Assembly: GCF_013368755.1 (NCBI RefSeq)
Contig: NC_049562.1
Span: 2,852,001-2,916,000, forward strand
Direction: 5' to 3'
Origin: Talaromyces rugulosus
Lineage: Eukaryota; Ascomycota; Eurotiomycetes; Eurotiales; Trichocomaceae
Length of the DNA stretch: 64,000 nucleotides
The notes under the pieces are model-generated. The model searched no databases. It was not told where the DNA came from and saw only the letters and a list, made by a program, of their open reading frames with translations. Positions 45,674 through 57,463 of the stretch are shown in pieces; position 1 is the stretch's first letter; the number at the start of each line of letters is the position of its first letter. The translations under genes and the position numbers were made by a program.

Positions 45674-46923
45674 ATGTTTGAAGACATTTATGATGCGGAT
45701 GGAGCGCGCCGATGCTCACTGCCGTAAGCATGCTTTTTCTTTTTCTTTTCTTTTTCTATCTCAAATCGGTCCGGACAAAAGGCTGACTCGTTCCGAACAG
45801 CACCCTGAATTCCTTCACCTTTCACTCGCAGGCGGAGGGACAAGAAGAGCCAACCATGCGGCGTCTGCCACCACTGCCTCGTATTGAGCCACTACCACCT
45901 GGCCCATTCAACCCCTTCACGGCAAATGCGTATGCTCCGAGTCCTCCGAGCTCTCAAGACTCCTTCCCAGCCAAGTCTACATGCTCCACTAGTGACCAGA
46001 TCGTGTCACCTCCGTCTCCGGCAAGCTCGGTGGATCTGAGCTTGAAGGAGACCTTCTCGACACAAAAGGCCTTTGGATGGCCCAATGATATGTCGTATAC
46101 CGAGATCATGTCCTTGGTGGCGCCGCGTAACATCAACCGGAAACCTCCCCTGCAGCAGCTCTGTGGCCGCAAGCGCAAGAACGAGATGACCTCGAGCGAC
46201 CAAGACGACCAACGCGAGAAGCATCGCATTGCCGAGGGCAACCGGCGCAAGAACCTCAGTCAGCTACACCGAGAGTTGGACGGCCGCGTCCACGACTTTT
46301 TTCTCGAACGGGCTGGCTGGAATCCGAGCAAGAGTCTTCCCCAATCTAAAGAGCACATCGTTCAGGGGACCATCTTTTTGATTGATTTTATGCTGTCGAT
46401 CATTGTCCACCTCCTGCGTCAGGAGAAGCACATCCCGCCACAGCTGTCGGAGAACCTGCAGGGTCAGCTCCGTTGCATGCAGCTTCAGCAGCTGGTTTCC
46501 AGCCTACAGTCGCAGAACCAGGCGACGCAACAGCAGATGCGCTTCCTCAAACAAGAGTATGACGACCTGCTCGACAGTCATCGGGCGCTCGAGTTCAAGC
46601 TCAAGTCCTACGACCAAATGTTCCGCTCTCCCAAGATGGAGGTCATCACTCCATCACCACTGGCTGCCCTCCCCGAGCCTCCCCAGAAAAAGAGGCTTCC
46701 GGGCCTGCGAGTATTTTGTGACGAGGTTGCAGCACTCAGCCCGGAGGTGGAGAATACTGCGACTACGCCGATTGTGTCCACATCACACAACAATAGCCTG
46801 GGCACTTTACTGCGTAGTACTCCGCCATCCACTAATCCATCATCGCCGCTCTGTCTCACCTCGTCGTTTTCGCAGCAGCTGTCTCCATCCTTTCAGCGAA
46901 GAACCTCGTACCAATGCATGTGA
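45674..46923 (+). CDS. bHLH transcription factor, fungal-specific type, 390 aa
   Basis: Two exons, 45674-45723 and 45801-46923 (1173 nt). The long exon contains an in-frame ATG at 45856. However, a consensus intron (donor GTAAGC at 45724, branch CTGAC at 45783, acceptor ACAG at 45800) joins in frame to MFEDIYDADGARRCSLP, so the longer start is preferred. The N-terminal third is Pro/Ser-rich. The basic region EKHRIAEGNRRKN and helix 1 LSQLHRELDGRVHDFFLERA (about residues 158-190) carry the His/Glu/Arg DNA-contact pattern. After a loop, SKEHIVQGTIFLIDFMLSII forms helix 2. A Gln-rich coiled-coil extension (QLQQLVSSLQSQNQATQQQM, then FLKQEYDDLLDSHRALEFKL) may dimerise. Ser/Pro-rich tail. Target genes are unknown. 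Confidence 0.8.
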
Positions 46924-49051
46924 GAATCAACAAAAAAAAAACGACGTCGCATGAGCCGGCTATATCATCGCTATATAACATGGCACATAACGAGGTTACG
47001 ATTTAATCACTATACATATCTAGAAATGAAGCACGAACCGGCGACAAATAAACAAGTCCAACGAAAACCAAAAACCCTTTTACTCTCTCATGACTGATGC
47101 CGCCTTCTGCTTCGAAATATTTGCGCGCTTTCTTGGGCGGGTTATCCACCTCGCCGTGTACTTTTACGCTGCAACTGGTTGGCTTTGAACTTTTTTTTCT
47201 TTTTCTTTTAACAAGAGCGTTGTTCTTGGATTTTTCCTCTTTGATAATACGTTTTTCTATCTTTCCTTGGATCTATTTACTGTTTCATTTGTATCTAAAT
47301 TTTCATCTCGGACATTCTCTGTTACTTTCTTTTCCTTTTTCTCTTTTATTTTTCACATTTATTCTTTTTTGTCAATGTGGATATGCTATTGGATTGAATA
47401 AAAACTACCCAAATCACGATCAACTATTGTGACAGTTTCAGGATGTGCTAGCACATGAAAAATAGAAATCTCCGATTAGAAAGGCGCCTTGCATTTTACC
47501 TCGATCCTTACATGAAATTTTATAGTACGTAGGTAGTCATAACCGCCATATGCACATGGACGAGCGGAGATATTACTGATTTTGAGCAGCTGTGCGTAAC
47601 TACTCTGGATGGAGTAGTGTACGTGTATATCTATCCCTTGGGAGAGGCGTGCTGGTGATGGTGCTTAGTACCTGGTACCTGGCCATGCTGCCTGCAGGGG
47701 CAGTTTCTCCACTATGGCGAATCGTGCGTGTTACTTTTTCTTTCTTTTTCCTGGATTTGCCCCTGAGCTTTTTCGGTCGTGGTCATGGCTTTTGCTGTGC
47801 ATGCATACATGTATGTACTATTAGTGAAATGGATAGAAAAAAAGTATTCCCCTTGCGTCGGGATACATCCGGGTGGTGGGAGTACGCAGCGGCAGAGCTG
47901 CAGGGGAAGAAGAGAGTTTGTTAGTTGGTTGCGTGGGTAGTTGGAGGTGGCGAGATGAGTAAGAATTGATTTTTTCAATTATTTATATTTTATTTGGGTG
48001 TTGAATGTGTGGGTATAGTATGTTAATTGTTGTATATAGTAAACGGTTTTATAGATCGATGTCCTTTCTTACTACATATGTACCACCACTGCCAGTATCA
48101 ATGTGCAATATTTATTGTAGTTGCTTTCCACACCGCAAAACAGGTACAGTTAGACTCATATTTTAGTAAACGATCATCATCTTGCCATGAGTATCGATAG
48201 GTCACTTGTTCCTCCATGTTGCTTGCACTAGGTTGTTTCTAGTCCTTGGCGAGATACTGGTACGTGGCTAATACTGGACAAGAGTATACCGAGTCCGAAT
48301 CTGGATCCGAGTCCGAGTGTGCATTTGCATCGCGACTAATAATAATAATATTAATACTACGTACAATTGATTGTCTATAGTCAATCAATGGGATGATAAA
48401 CATCCGCCAATCACAGCGCCGCGACACGACAAAGAGGTGCTACACACATACAACAAGGCTATTGTCGCTCGCATCCAGCCAGCCCAAACAAAGGGCACAC
48501 GACACCATTTTTAAGATTTCTCATATATCCTCCATCCTCCATCCTACATAGTATTATTGCTACATACTGGCTGTCATTCTGGCTGGGCCCGGCGCGACCA
48601 ATAGCAGGGCCGGAACGCGCCGGCTCGTGCCCGCAACTAGTCTAGACTCTCTCTCTTCTCTCTCTCCCCGGCTGAGACAGCCCCATCTTTTTTCTCTCTC
48701 TCTCCCTCTCTCCTCCCTCATCCGTCACGCTGTCCCAGGTGTCCACTCATCCTACCGATATAATCGCTGTTTCCGGGTCTGATCCCACCGTCGCTCGCTT
48801 CAATCTAAAACCGTCGTGTTTTGTACCCTGTGTTTTTTCGTCGGAGGATCCAGGCTCGAAGGGCGTGCGTGCGTGGATCGCTGGATCGTGGATCTAATTA
48901 GGGGGACAGGTCCACTTCATCCAAAACAGAGATACGTACACAACAGAATACGGAGGGAAGACGCACACAAACAACCCAACAAAGGAGGGAATAAGAAAGG
49001 GGACTTTTAATTTTTGTATCCTTGTCCGACCTTCCGGCGATCTCGTCCACA
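46924..49051. other. 2.1-kb intergenic region, upstream of the ANP1-like gene
   Basis: No coding region is recognised. T-rich tracts (47195-47370) follow the bHLH gene. CT-rich tracts at 48645-48720 probably mark the core promoter or leader of the ANP1-like gene. TCCGAATCTGGATCCGAGTCCGAGT-like tandem words occur near 48290-48315. Confidence 0.4.
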
Positions 49052-50496
<1,445 letters not shown>

Positions 50497-51433
50497 TTGT
50501 ACTGCTATGTTTTACGTTTTCTTTTCTCTTCTGGAAGTTTCCCTTCCGGCTTTCTCTTTCGACTCGAGTCGCGTCGGCTTCCGATTGTAATTCAATGCGG
50601 AACCAATCGGCCGTTGCTATTGGCAAGCTATAGAATCTTGCGTTAATGAAGTCGTTAATACTGGGATTTCTTGAGGTTGTGCGGTGTTTACAGTCTTCTT
50701 TGGCGCATTCGAAGGCATGGCATTTGATTATTTTTTTGTCTTTTCCTTTTCGTATCTGTGGTTGTGTTGTATAGATTCGGATTTCTTCCTATATTGTTGG
50801 TTGCTCGACTCCCTTTTTTTCTGTCTTTTGGGGTTTATTTGTTTGTCAGGATCAAATGGTGTTTGTTCCTTAGGATACTTTCCGCGGTCATGAATCTTCG
50901 CAGCTACGAGTTCGCATTACAGCTTTATATACTGACTGACACGAGCAAGTCGTCTGGTGGGTGACTTGGTTGCGAAAGACCACGCGCCGTGGGACGGGAT
51001 TAATTCGGACAAGCAGGGGATTAGTAATGGAGTGTGGTGACTGGTCGTATTGAGATTTGTATATATTCATTTCAATGAACTCAATGACTGGCATTTTTTA
51101 TAGAAAAATTCTAGTGTACTGGATTTACTCGACTGCTGGACTGAATAGGCATATAGATCGGAATAGCTAGTGACCCCACCCGGCAACATCACTAATCACC
51201 TCGAATAGCTCACCCCACTCTTGCTCTCTCCTCTCTCTTCTCTGCTTACTCTAGCTTACTATAAAACTAACTCCTCTTTTTCTCTTCTCCTTTCTTTTCT
51301 CCTCCTGCCCACCCTGGCTACTCTACGAGCTTTCAGACCCATCTTCTCTACCGCCGCGCGCCGTCCTGCGATCCGCCTCGCTCAGCATCATCATTATCGC
51401 ACTTCCCTCCGAACGCCGTTTTTGCGTGCCAAT
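50497..51433. other. Intergenic
   Basis: T-rich DNA downstream of the ANP1-like gene, then a CT-rich promoter/leader (51210-51330) for the YCII-domain gene. In 51221-51433 the frame of that gene stays open without an ATG (see findings). Confidence 0.45.
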
Positions 51434-51973
51434 ATGTCGACAGAGGCAGATTCCAGACTGGAATTCCTGTGCATTGTGCCCGACAAGCCGGGCGTGAATG
51501 CGCGGAGAATCGAGGTTCGACCGTACGTGTTGCATAACAATTGCAAAGTTATAAGAAGTTGGGCTAAGCTTTGACTTGTATAGAACTCACGTCAAGAACC
51601 TTACTCCGCTGATTGAGTCCAAATCCCTTCTCGCTGGCGGTTCGTCTTTACCCTCAAAGATTTTTTTTTCTTCTTCTTTCAAATGCTTATTAAACTACTG
51701 CAGGAGCCATGTTCGTCGATAAACACCCTGCTCCCGGCGAAACGCCGCAATTCCGAGGCAGCGCGGTTATCATTCAGGCATCGTCGCCCAAGGAGGTGCT
51801 CGAGATTCTGAGCAAGGATATCTATGTTGAGACAGGCGTGTGGGATTTGGATAATGTGCAGATTATTCCGGTGAGTTTCCTTCCTTTTTTCCTCTCTTAT
51901 ATTGGGTTATGAAAGGATGCTAACGAGAGCGGTTGGGATGTAGTATAAATCGGCGGTGCGGTTGGGTATGTAA
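51434..51973 (+). CDS. YCII-related (dimeric alpha-beta barrel) domain protein, 113 aa
   Basis: Small soluble protein of the YCII/YciI-like fold. Exons are 51434-51522, 51584-51639, 51704-51870 and 51944-51973 (30 nt), total 342 nt. The spliced sequence runs LEFLCIVPDKPGVNARRIEVRPTHVKNLTPL in several blocks, then LLAGGAMFVDKHP, FRGSAVIIQASSPKEVLEIL, YVETGVWDLDNVQIIP and YKSAVRLGM. The His in RPTHVKN and the GVWD motif are typical of the family; YciI members are proposed to bind or process small electrophiles, but the substrate is unknown. The start is the first in-frame ATG. The preceding 71 codons are open and resemble a mitochondrial leader but lack ATG. The stop is 76 bp from the convergent CAP59-like gene. 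Confidence 0.88.
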
Positions 51974-52048
51974 ATTGGCGAGTTGATGATGAATTATCAA
52001 TGATAATAGATCATCAATCATATGGATTTTTTTAAATACATGTACATG

Positions 52049-53421
52049 TTATACATGCGCCCACCCAATATCGACAATGACGTGCGTCTCGTCAACCAGG
52101 CAAAACCCTCCCGGCTCAAGCTTCTTCTTCTTTTCCCCAGCCCCGTATGTGTCCCTTTGCCAGCTTCGTAGTCGATTAAACACGATTCGCGACTTTAGCC
52201 CGTTAGAGGTAAACCACCGGCGCACGCGGTTCTCCCACCTCCCAGTCAGTCTCTGCCAGCTCGTCGTCCATGCAGAAGTAGAAGAAGGGTGCACAGCTTC
52301 GTACGCTTTGCCACTGTACGCCACGCGCACATGTGGATTGAGCCAGACCCCCTTTTGGTTGGTTAGCGGGTTGTCTGCGTGTATCAGACAGCATTCAGAC
52401 CCTTCCAAGTGGTGTGTGGCCAGACTGTCCGGTATTCCGCGAAATTGTAGCGGGGTCAGTCTGTCGTAGAATGGCGTTGAATCCATTATTACTGGCAAAT
52501 CAGTATTTGCAGGGAAAGAAAGAAAGAAAGGAAAACACACCCATGCTGTTCCAGCAGCTCTTGACAGGAACTATCTCGTTGCGCTCCATGGCGAGGCGCG
52601 ACGCTCGGCCACGGAAATACGGCCATGTCTGCATCATGGCCTCGTTGCCCTCGCTATCGCGCAGGGCAAAAGTGTCGTAAAAGGCGGGCGGTTTTGCAAA
52701 GTCCAAGGCACACGCAGCCGCGTACGAGCCATGGTTGGTGTCGAGCAATGTGTAGAAATCGTCGTTCTGTGGATACTTTTAGCTTGATATCTAGAAGTAC
52801 TAGTGATAGAAGGGAGATGCTTACTGTGAAAACAACATCATTCAAAAACAAAATCTTGTCAAACTTCAACCCAAACTCCGTCTTCAACCCGGCTAGCGGT
52901 TTTAGACTCTCATTCCTTTCTCGTGATAAGAAAGGAATCCTGCGCAGCTCGCGCCGGCCACGCGGCGTATCCACCCAGCCTTCTTCTTGCTCCTCGGGCT
53001 CGCGCGAAATCGCATCTAAGTGCGAGGCTTCACTCAGACTGATTGTGCGGTTTATGCCGAGTTGTGCGAGGTAGTAATCCAACTCGATCAGAGCTCCCTT
53101 GGTATTGTCGTAGCTTCCGCTCTCTACTACCGATACGTAGACATTCTCGGCTCCTAGGGATTGGACTAGGTTGAGAATGGCGGTGTTCCAATGAGACCGC
53201 AGCACGATCTCGTTGTTCCAGTGCGTGCTGGCAATGAAGATCCGTTCTTGAGTAGTTGACTTTGTTTTGGATGGTGTATAGCCCTGATTATTCCTGCTCT
53301 GCAGAGGATCTGAAGGTGAGCCTCGAAAGTGAGCCCAGAACAGATCAAAAATGAGAAATATGATAGCTAGCAATGCCAATCTGGCGAGATACCGTTTCAT
53401 GCGTATATTCAAGACGGGCAT
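52049..53421 (-). CDS. CAP59/CMT1-family alpha-1,3-mannosyltransferase (GT69), 421 aa
   Basis: Golgi type II glycosyltransferase related to Cryptococcus Cmt1/Cap59, which add alpha-1,3-mannose to glycans. Exons are 53421-52825, 52766-52541 and 52491-52049 (1266 nt). The ATG at 53419-53421 gives a short cytosolic stretch (MPVLNIRMKRYLAR) then a membrane anchor (LALLAIIFLIFDLFWAHF). A second ATG seven codons on (53400) would also work. The lumenal domain shows IFIASTHWNNEIVLRSHWNT, VYVSVVESGSYDNTKGAL, KFDKILFLNDVVFTNDDFY with the acidic metal site across intron 1, ACALDF, TWPYFRGRAS, FRGIPDSLATHHLEGSECCL, HADNP and a basic C-terminal region. It is convergent with the YCII gene. The yeast Mnn9-type transferase at 49 kb acts in the same compartment. 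Confidence 0.88.
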
Positions 53422-54249
53422 CTTGATGTATGGAAACGGCCTAGAAACAACCACAAGGGAATATCGCGCAAGGGTATCATAAAACAACACATGGGCCTGA
53501 GGATGTTGAGGTCAATTGCTGGTAACATGCATATAGTAAATCAGAGTGTTAGTACGACGTGGGTTTCCAAAGAAGGGGTCGCAATGCATGTCTCGGGAGG
53601 AGTCATATAGTCTTCGCCCAATATAGAAGCCGCCCAGTATAATTAAGTATATATAAGTTTATAGCTGATAGTAAATCAATTGATGCATAAGTTAGTTAAA
53701 GGGAGCTTGGCCTCCCTGTGTAAACACCTACGCACGCTGAAAAAGTGGGCCCACCACGTGATCAAACCATGCAAAAAAAAATAAAACCAGACAGCCCAAA
53801 GAGGAAACAGGGGCCATTCAAAAATGAACTTAAACCAAGTTTAATTATGTTATTGGTGCTTTTTTACATATGTTTTCCTTAGGAGTTAACGCTGCTGGTC
53901 CCTCGACGAATCATCCACCTGACGACACGTGATGCGGCCCCGCTTCGTGGCTTCCGCGGCTTGTTTATCCAAAGGCAACCAACCGTCAGGCTTCAGCCCA
54001 ATCACCTAGAAGAAGGAGAAAGTCGATACTCCAGCCATTGGCCCTGCGTCCTGCAAATTTGCTTAGATGGCAGTCTGTCCTCTGTGACGTTGTTTATGCA
54101 GGCTGCAATATCCGCTTTGGTGTAACCCGCCTTTTCGTGTGCGAAATCAAATCGACATGTTTGGCCTGAGATCGACATAAAACCGATCATTTTTACGTTT
54201 TGGTTATTTCGTCTTGCTTCAACTATTGCCACATTTATATCTGGCCATC
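53422..54249. other. Divergent promoter region
   Basis: Between the CAP59-like gene (minus) and the SCYL2-like gene (plus). TATATATAAG occurs near 53649-53658. No gene is recognised; the small minus ORF at 54002-54232 has no known relatives that I recognise. Confidence 0.4.
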
Positions 54250-57075
54250 ATGTTTTCGTCCGCGCTCAAATCTTTCAGCTCCAACATATCTTCTCATTAT
54301 CAGATCTCGCCCGATCCTGCTTTTATTTCAGGTCCATGGAGAGTCCACGACGGCAAGAAGAAATCAACCGACACTGCGGCTTCGATCTTTATCTTTGACA
54401 GGAAACTCCTGGACCCAAAGGCGGGTGGCTTTGGCGGCCGCTCGGCGTCCTCATCACTTAAGAAAATCCACGATGAGGTGGTCGAGAGACTCAAGCGTGA
54501 AGTGAGCAGTCTCACCCGCTTACGCCATCCTTCCATTCTGCAGGTGTTGGAGCCCGTCGAAGAGACTCGAAATGGCGGGCTCATGTTTGCCACGGAGCCT
54601 ATCACCGCCTCTCTAGCCGGTCTCCTGCGCGAAAAGGACGCCCAAGAAGGGGGATCAAGATCCAGTCGCTTCATGGTAGAGTCTGCAGATGGATCGAGGA
54701 GACGACGGGAGGTGGAGATTGACGAGATCGAGATCCAGAAAGGATTGCTTCAAATTGCAAAGGGACTAGAGTTCTTGCACGAGTCTGCTAGTCTGGTGCA
54801 TGGTAACCTGAATCCGGAAGCCGTCTTTATCAATGCCAAATCAGACTGGAAGATTGCCGGATTGGCGTTTGCTGGGCCTCCCGACGGCTCAGCTGCGCAG
54901 TCTTCTCTCCCGCCATTAGCTCTTTCAGAAGTTCTCTACCAGGATGCTCGGCTACCTGCATCGGTCCAATTGAATTTGGATTACGCCTCGCCGGATTTTA
55001 TCATGGACACAAATGTGACGACATCTGCTGATCTTTTCTCCTTGGGACTGATTATTGTTGCCATCTATAATTCTCCACATGTTTCCCCCATCCAGTCTCA
55101 TTCCAACATCTCTACATATAAAAAACTCCTCAGCACTCCTTCAACGACCCCTTCTCAAAGTAACAGCTTTCTTTGCAAACAAACCATTCCAAAGGACCTC
55201 GTGGCTCATGTCCTTCCCAGACTGATTACAAGACGGCCTGCCCAACGCTTAAACGCGCGTGAGTTTCAACAGTCCCCGTACTTTGACAACATTTTGGTAT
55301 CTACGATTCGATTCCTGGAATCTTTGCCTGCAAAGACTCAAAACGAGAAATCCCAATTTATGCGGGGCTTGCAGCGCATCATCCCCGAATTCCCAGCATC
55401 TGTGCTGGAAAAGAAGCTTCTCGGAGCACTCTTGGAGGAGACTAAAGATCGTGATTTGCTGGCATCTATCCTGCAGAATGTTTTCCACATATTGAAAAAG
55501 CTTCCAAACGGACGTCGTGTGTGCCCGGAAATTATCATTCCAAAATTAAAAGAGATATTCCTTGTCAGTGGCAGCAAGACTCCCGTGCAAGAAAGGGACA
55601 GCAATCGAGATGCTGGGCTTATGGTCGTGCTCGAGAATATGCAAGTTATAGCAGATAACTCTTCAGGCAAAGAGTTTAAAGAAGGTTCGTTGATCGCTCT
55701 CCGGGAAATCTAATGGTTGTTATTTGCTAATCGTACTCCATTAGATATTCTTCCTATTGTCCAACTGGGAATGGAATCTTCTACGCATTCATTAAACGAT
55801 GCAGCTATGAAATGTCTGCCCGTCATGCTTCCAGTTCTCGATTTTAGCACAGTCAAAAATGATATTTTTCCGCCAATTGCAGCAACATTCAGCAAAACAA
55901 ACAGTCTTGCTATTAAGATTCGCGGTTTGGAAGCATTTGTTGTTCTCTGTGGAGGCTCTCTCGACAAAGATACTGAGCAAAAAGACGACCTTTCAGGTGT
56001 AATCGAAGACAAAAAGACGACCAGGGCGACTCCCACATCGATACTTGACAAGTACACTGTGCAGGAAAAACTAGTTCCACTTTTAAAAGCCATCAGGACC
56101 AAGGAACCTGGTGTCATGATAGCAGTCTTGAACGTATTCCGACAGGTTGGAGGACTCGTTGACACAGAATTCATTGCCATGGAGGTACTTCCTGTTCTGT
56201 GGGCGTTCAGCCTGGGACCGCTGTTGAACTTACAGCAATTCGAGCAGTTCATGTCGCTCATCAAGTCTCTTTCAACCAAAGTCGAACGCGAGCAGGTTAG
56301 AAAACTCCGGGAACTTTCTTCCAGAAGCGATTCTGCCACTCCCCGCCAGTCCATGGGTGGCGGCGCCTTCGCAATCAGTGAGACGCCCGGCGTGAGCGAA
56401 ACGTCAAATGATTTTGAACAGCTAGTCCTAGGACGTAGCGGTGTGAGCAATGCAAATGGCAATGGTGGTTGGGACAACTGGAGTTCCGACACTGCAGCAG
56501 CAAAGCCGGCAAGCCAAGCCACCTCACCAGGGTTCTCGTGGTCGTCGAATCAACCGCAGTCTACTAACAAGGCGACGAGCGCGGTTTCCATGTCAAGTGC
56601 CTTTTCATCAATGGGGCATACGTCTCGGTCTGTAACTCCCGATTCCAGTACCAGTGCCTTTCCTTCGCTGGAGGCCAGCCGACCGACACCTTCTATGGGG
56701 ACAGCTATGAGAACAGGGTTCCCTACCTTGCAACCCTCAGCTCCATCCACTCCATCTTGGAACCAGCCACAGCCACAATTAGCGAACCGCCCACCCCTTT
56801 CGCAATGGGGCAGCACTTCGTCTTCCGGCGGCTTGACGAGCCAGACGCCCAGTGCCTTTGGGCAGGCTGCTCAGCCAACAACTAATTACTCGTCCTTTTC
56901 CATTCCCCCGCCGCCTGTCTCTTCTGTGAGCCAATCTCCCCAGCAATGGCAGCAGCAACAACAACCAGCGCAGCCGAATATATGGGCATCAGCTGCTCCG
57001 AGCTCTTCTCAAGCACAACCGGCCGGGCAGCAGCAGAAGAAGCAAGGTCTTGACAAATATGAGAGCTTGTTATAG
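54250..57075 (+). CDS. SCY1-like pseudokinase, SCYL2/CVAK104 type, 921 aa
   Basis: Trafficking adaptor of the SCY1 family; animal SCYL2 works with clathrin and AP complexes at the Golgi and endosomes. Exons are 54250-55684 and 55745-57075 (2766 nt). The kinase-like domain (about residues 20-350) begins ISGPWRVHDGKKKSTDTAAS. The catalytic loop reads VHGNLNPEAVFIN instead of HRDxKxxN, and the DFG site reads IAGLAF, so it should be inactive. A HEAT-repeat region follows (LPIVQLGMESSTHSLNDAAM, CLPVMLPVLDFSTVKND). The tail from about residue 690 is Ser/Gln/Pro-rich with WDNWSSD, NWSSD-like and FSWSS motifs that resemble endocytic adaptor-binding peptides, ending KKQGLDKYESLL. SCYL2 is preferred over SCYL1 because of this tail and the DKYESLL end. 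Confidence 0.9.
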
Positions 57076-57463
57076 ATGACAATACAATCTATTGTAATTA
57101 CCTGTATATGTTGTATTCGGTATTCCAGAAATAGACCATTTAATAAACTTCTTAAATTGGTTTAGTCCCACATACCTAAGTAAGATCAATCGAGATATGT
57201 GGATATTGGCGTAGTGATAATAGAAGACTGCTGATGAGACATAGTAGTATGAGAATCCCACACAGTAGACTAGATACATGATATCTAGCTATTCAAATTT
57301 CACTATATAGTTAACCATCAGCTACTGCAGTCTGCGGGCCTGCGGCTAGCGTCGCATTTATAGTTAACTACCGCCGAAGCTGAGCGGGATTAAGCTCCCG
57401 CGTGTTACCTTCCACTTCCGACTGGCTGGCTACAACACTTGATGTCGCCTTTACCCCTCCCCG
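57076..57463. other. Intergenic promoter region
   Basis: Short AT-rich spacer. A small inverted repeat GCGGGA-TTAAGC-TCCCGC lies at about 57386-57403. No gene. Confidence 0.4.
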
